DNA of 15,892 nt from Campylobacteraceae bacterium (GTDB lineage: Bacteria > Campylobacterota > Campylobacteria > Campylobacterales > Sulfurovaceae), in the NCBI GenBank assembly GCA_027023325.1, contig JALVVQ010000033.1:2003-17894 (forward strand), read 5' to 3'. Below the pieces are notes generated by a model. That model saw only the letters and a list, made by a program, of their open reading frames with translations. It made no database searches and was not told where the DNA came from. Every line of letters begins with the position of its first letter. Position 1 is the first letter of the stretch. Shown here piece by piece: positions 15,242 through 15,892 of this stretch. Position numbers and translations under genes: made by a program.

Positions 15242-15260
15242 CTTGTCTAAGTGAGACAAG
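15242..15260 (+). promoter_or_regulatory. boxB-like hairpin in the rRNA leader
   Basis: A perfect 7-bp stem (CTTGTCT / AGACAAG) with the 5-nt loop AAGTG, about 16 nt after the predicted transcription start and before the boxA-like element. The order matches boxB then boxA in rRNA antitermination leaders. Confidence 0.6.
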
Positions 15261-15286
15261 AGAGTGAATGTGAAACGAAAGTTTAT

Positions 15287-15298
15287 GATCTTTGACAA
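15287..15298 (+). promoter_or_regulatory. boxA-like antitermination element of the rRNA leader
   Basis: GATCTTTGACAA closely resembles the bacterial rrn boxA consensus (GCTCTTTAACAA in E. coli), the RNA site bound by NusB-NusE to form the antitermination complex. It lies downstream of the promoter and the hairpin, as expected. Confidence 0.6.
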
Positions 15299-15345
15299 CC
15301 GAATATAAGTTAAACAATCAACCGTCTATTTGGGTTTTGATTTTA

Positions 15346-15368
15346 CTAATTTGTTCGTAACAAATTAG
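15346..15368 (+). other. 10-bp hairpin in the 16S precursor leader
   Basis: Perfect arms CTAATTTGTT and AACAAATTAG around CGT. It is not followed by a U-tract and lies before the mature 16S, so it is more likely a leader or processing structure than a terminator. Confidence 0.5.
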
Positions 15369-15408
15369 ATAGATGAAACTTAGAATAGATATTTTAAGTG
15401 ATTCTGAC

Positions 15409-15426
15409 AAATGGTTCAAACCATTT
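15409..15426 (+). other. Short hairpin immediately before the mature 16S 5' end
   Basis: Inverted arms AAATGG and CCATTT around TTCAAA, ending about 7 nt before the predicted 16S 5' end. It may influence precursor processing. Confidence 0.4.
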
Positions 15427-15432
15427 CATTTT

Positions 15433-15892
<460 letters not shown>

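Noticed and set aside
15113..15298. 61-codon open frame on the minus strand
   Set aside because: It runs antisense through the rRNA promoter and leader, has no recognisable family, and its length is expected by chance in AT-rich DNA.

Overview
The window comes from a Campylobacterota (epsilonproteobacterial) chromosome, most likely a Sulfurovum-like sulfur oxidiser. The best evidence is the first ~460 nt of a 16S rRNA gene at the right edge, whose sequence looks epsilonproteobacterial. The secG-frr-pyrE gene order, common in this phylum, and the CxxC-tailed PyrE agree. The genus assignment is from memory of 16S sequences and was not searched.

Left block, plus strand (1-4170): three translationally overlapping genes, a 5'-truncated MoxR AAA+ ATPase, a DUF58 membrane protein and a TgpA-like membrane transglutaminase. 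This is the known MoxR/DUF58/TgpA module of the cell envelope. It is visibly AT-rich (two hand-counted 60-nt samples gave 33% and 38% GC).

Middle block, minus strand (12527 down to 4280): a 1769-residue bacterial alpha-2-macroglobulin with a thioester motif, then directly abutting pbpC (penicillin-binding protein 1C), then a periplasmic tandem-rhodanese protein that probably has its own promoter. The accepted model for the YfhM/PbpC pair is that the macroglobulin traps proteases that enter the periplasm while PBP1C repairs peptidoglycan. Here the macroglobulin lacks the usual lipobox cysteine and ends in two diverged copies of a YARHG-type module. That is the most unusual thing in the window. 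Sampled GC in this block is about 58%, so there is a sharp compositional boundary at the convergent junction near 4171-4280.

Right block, minus strand (15010 down to 12606): a BAX-inhibitor-1 family membrane protein, secG, frr and pyrE. They are housekeeping genes with good ribosome binding sites and several plausible -10 boxes.

Right edge, plus strand (15191-15892): a ribosomal RNA operon with an exact-consensus promoter (TTGACA, 17 bp, TATAAT), a leader carrying a boxB-like hairpin and a boxA-like element, two further hairpins before the mature 5' end, and the start of 16S rRNA. No tRNA, CRISPR array, insertion sequence or phage gene was seen. No radically new system is evident; the YARHG-tailed, apparently unlipidated macroglobulin is the best candidate for something undescribed.
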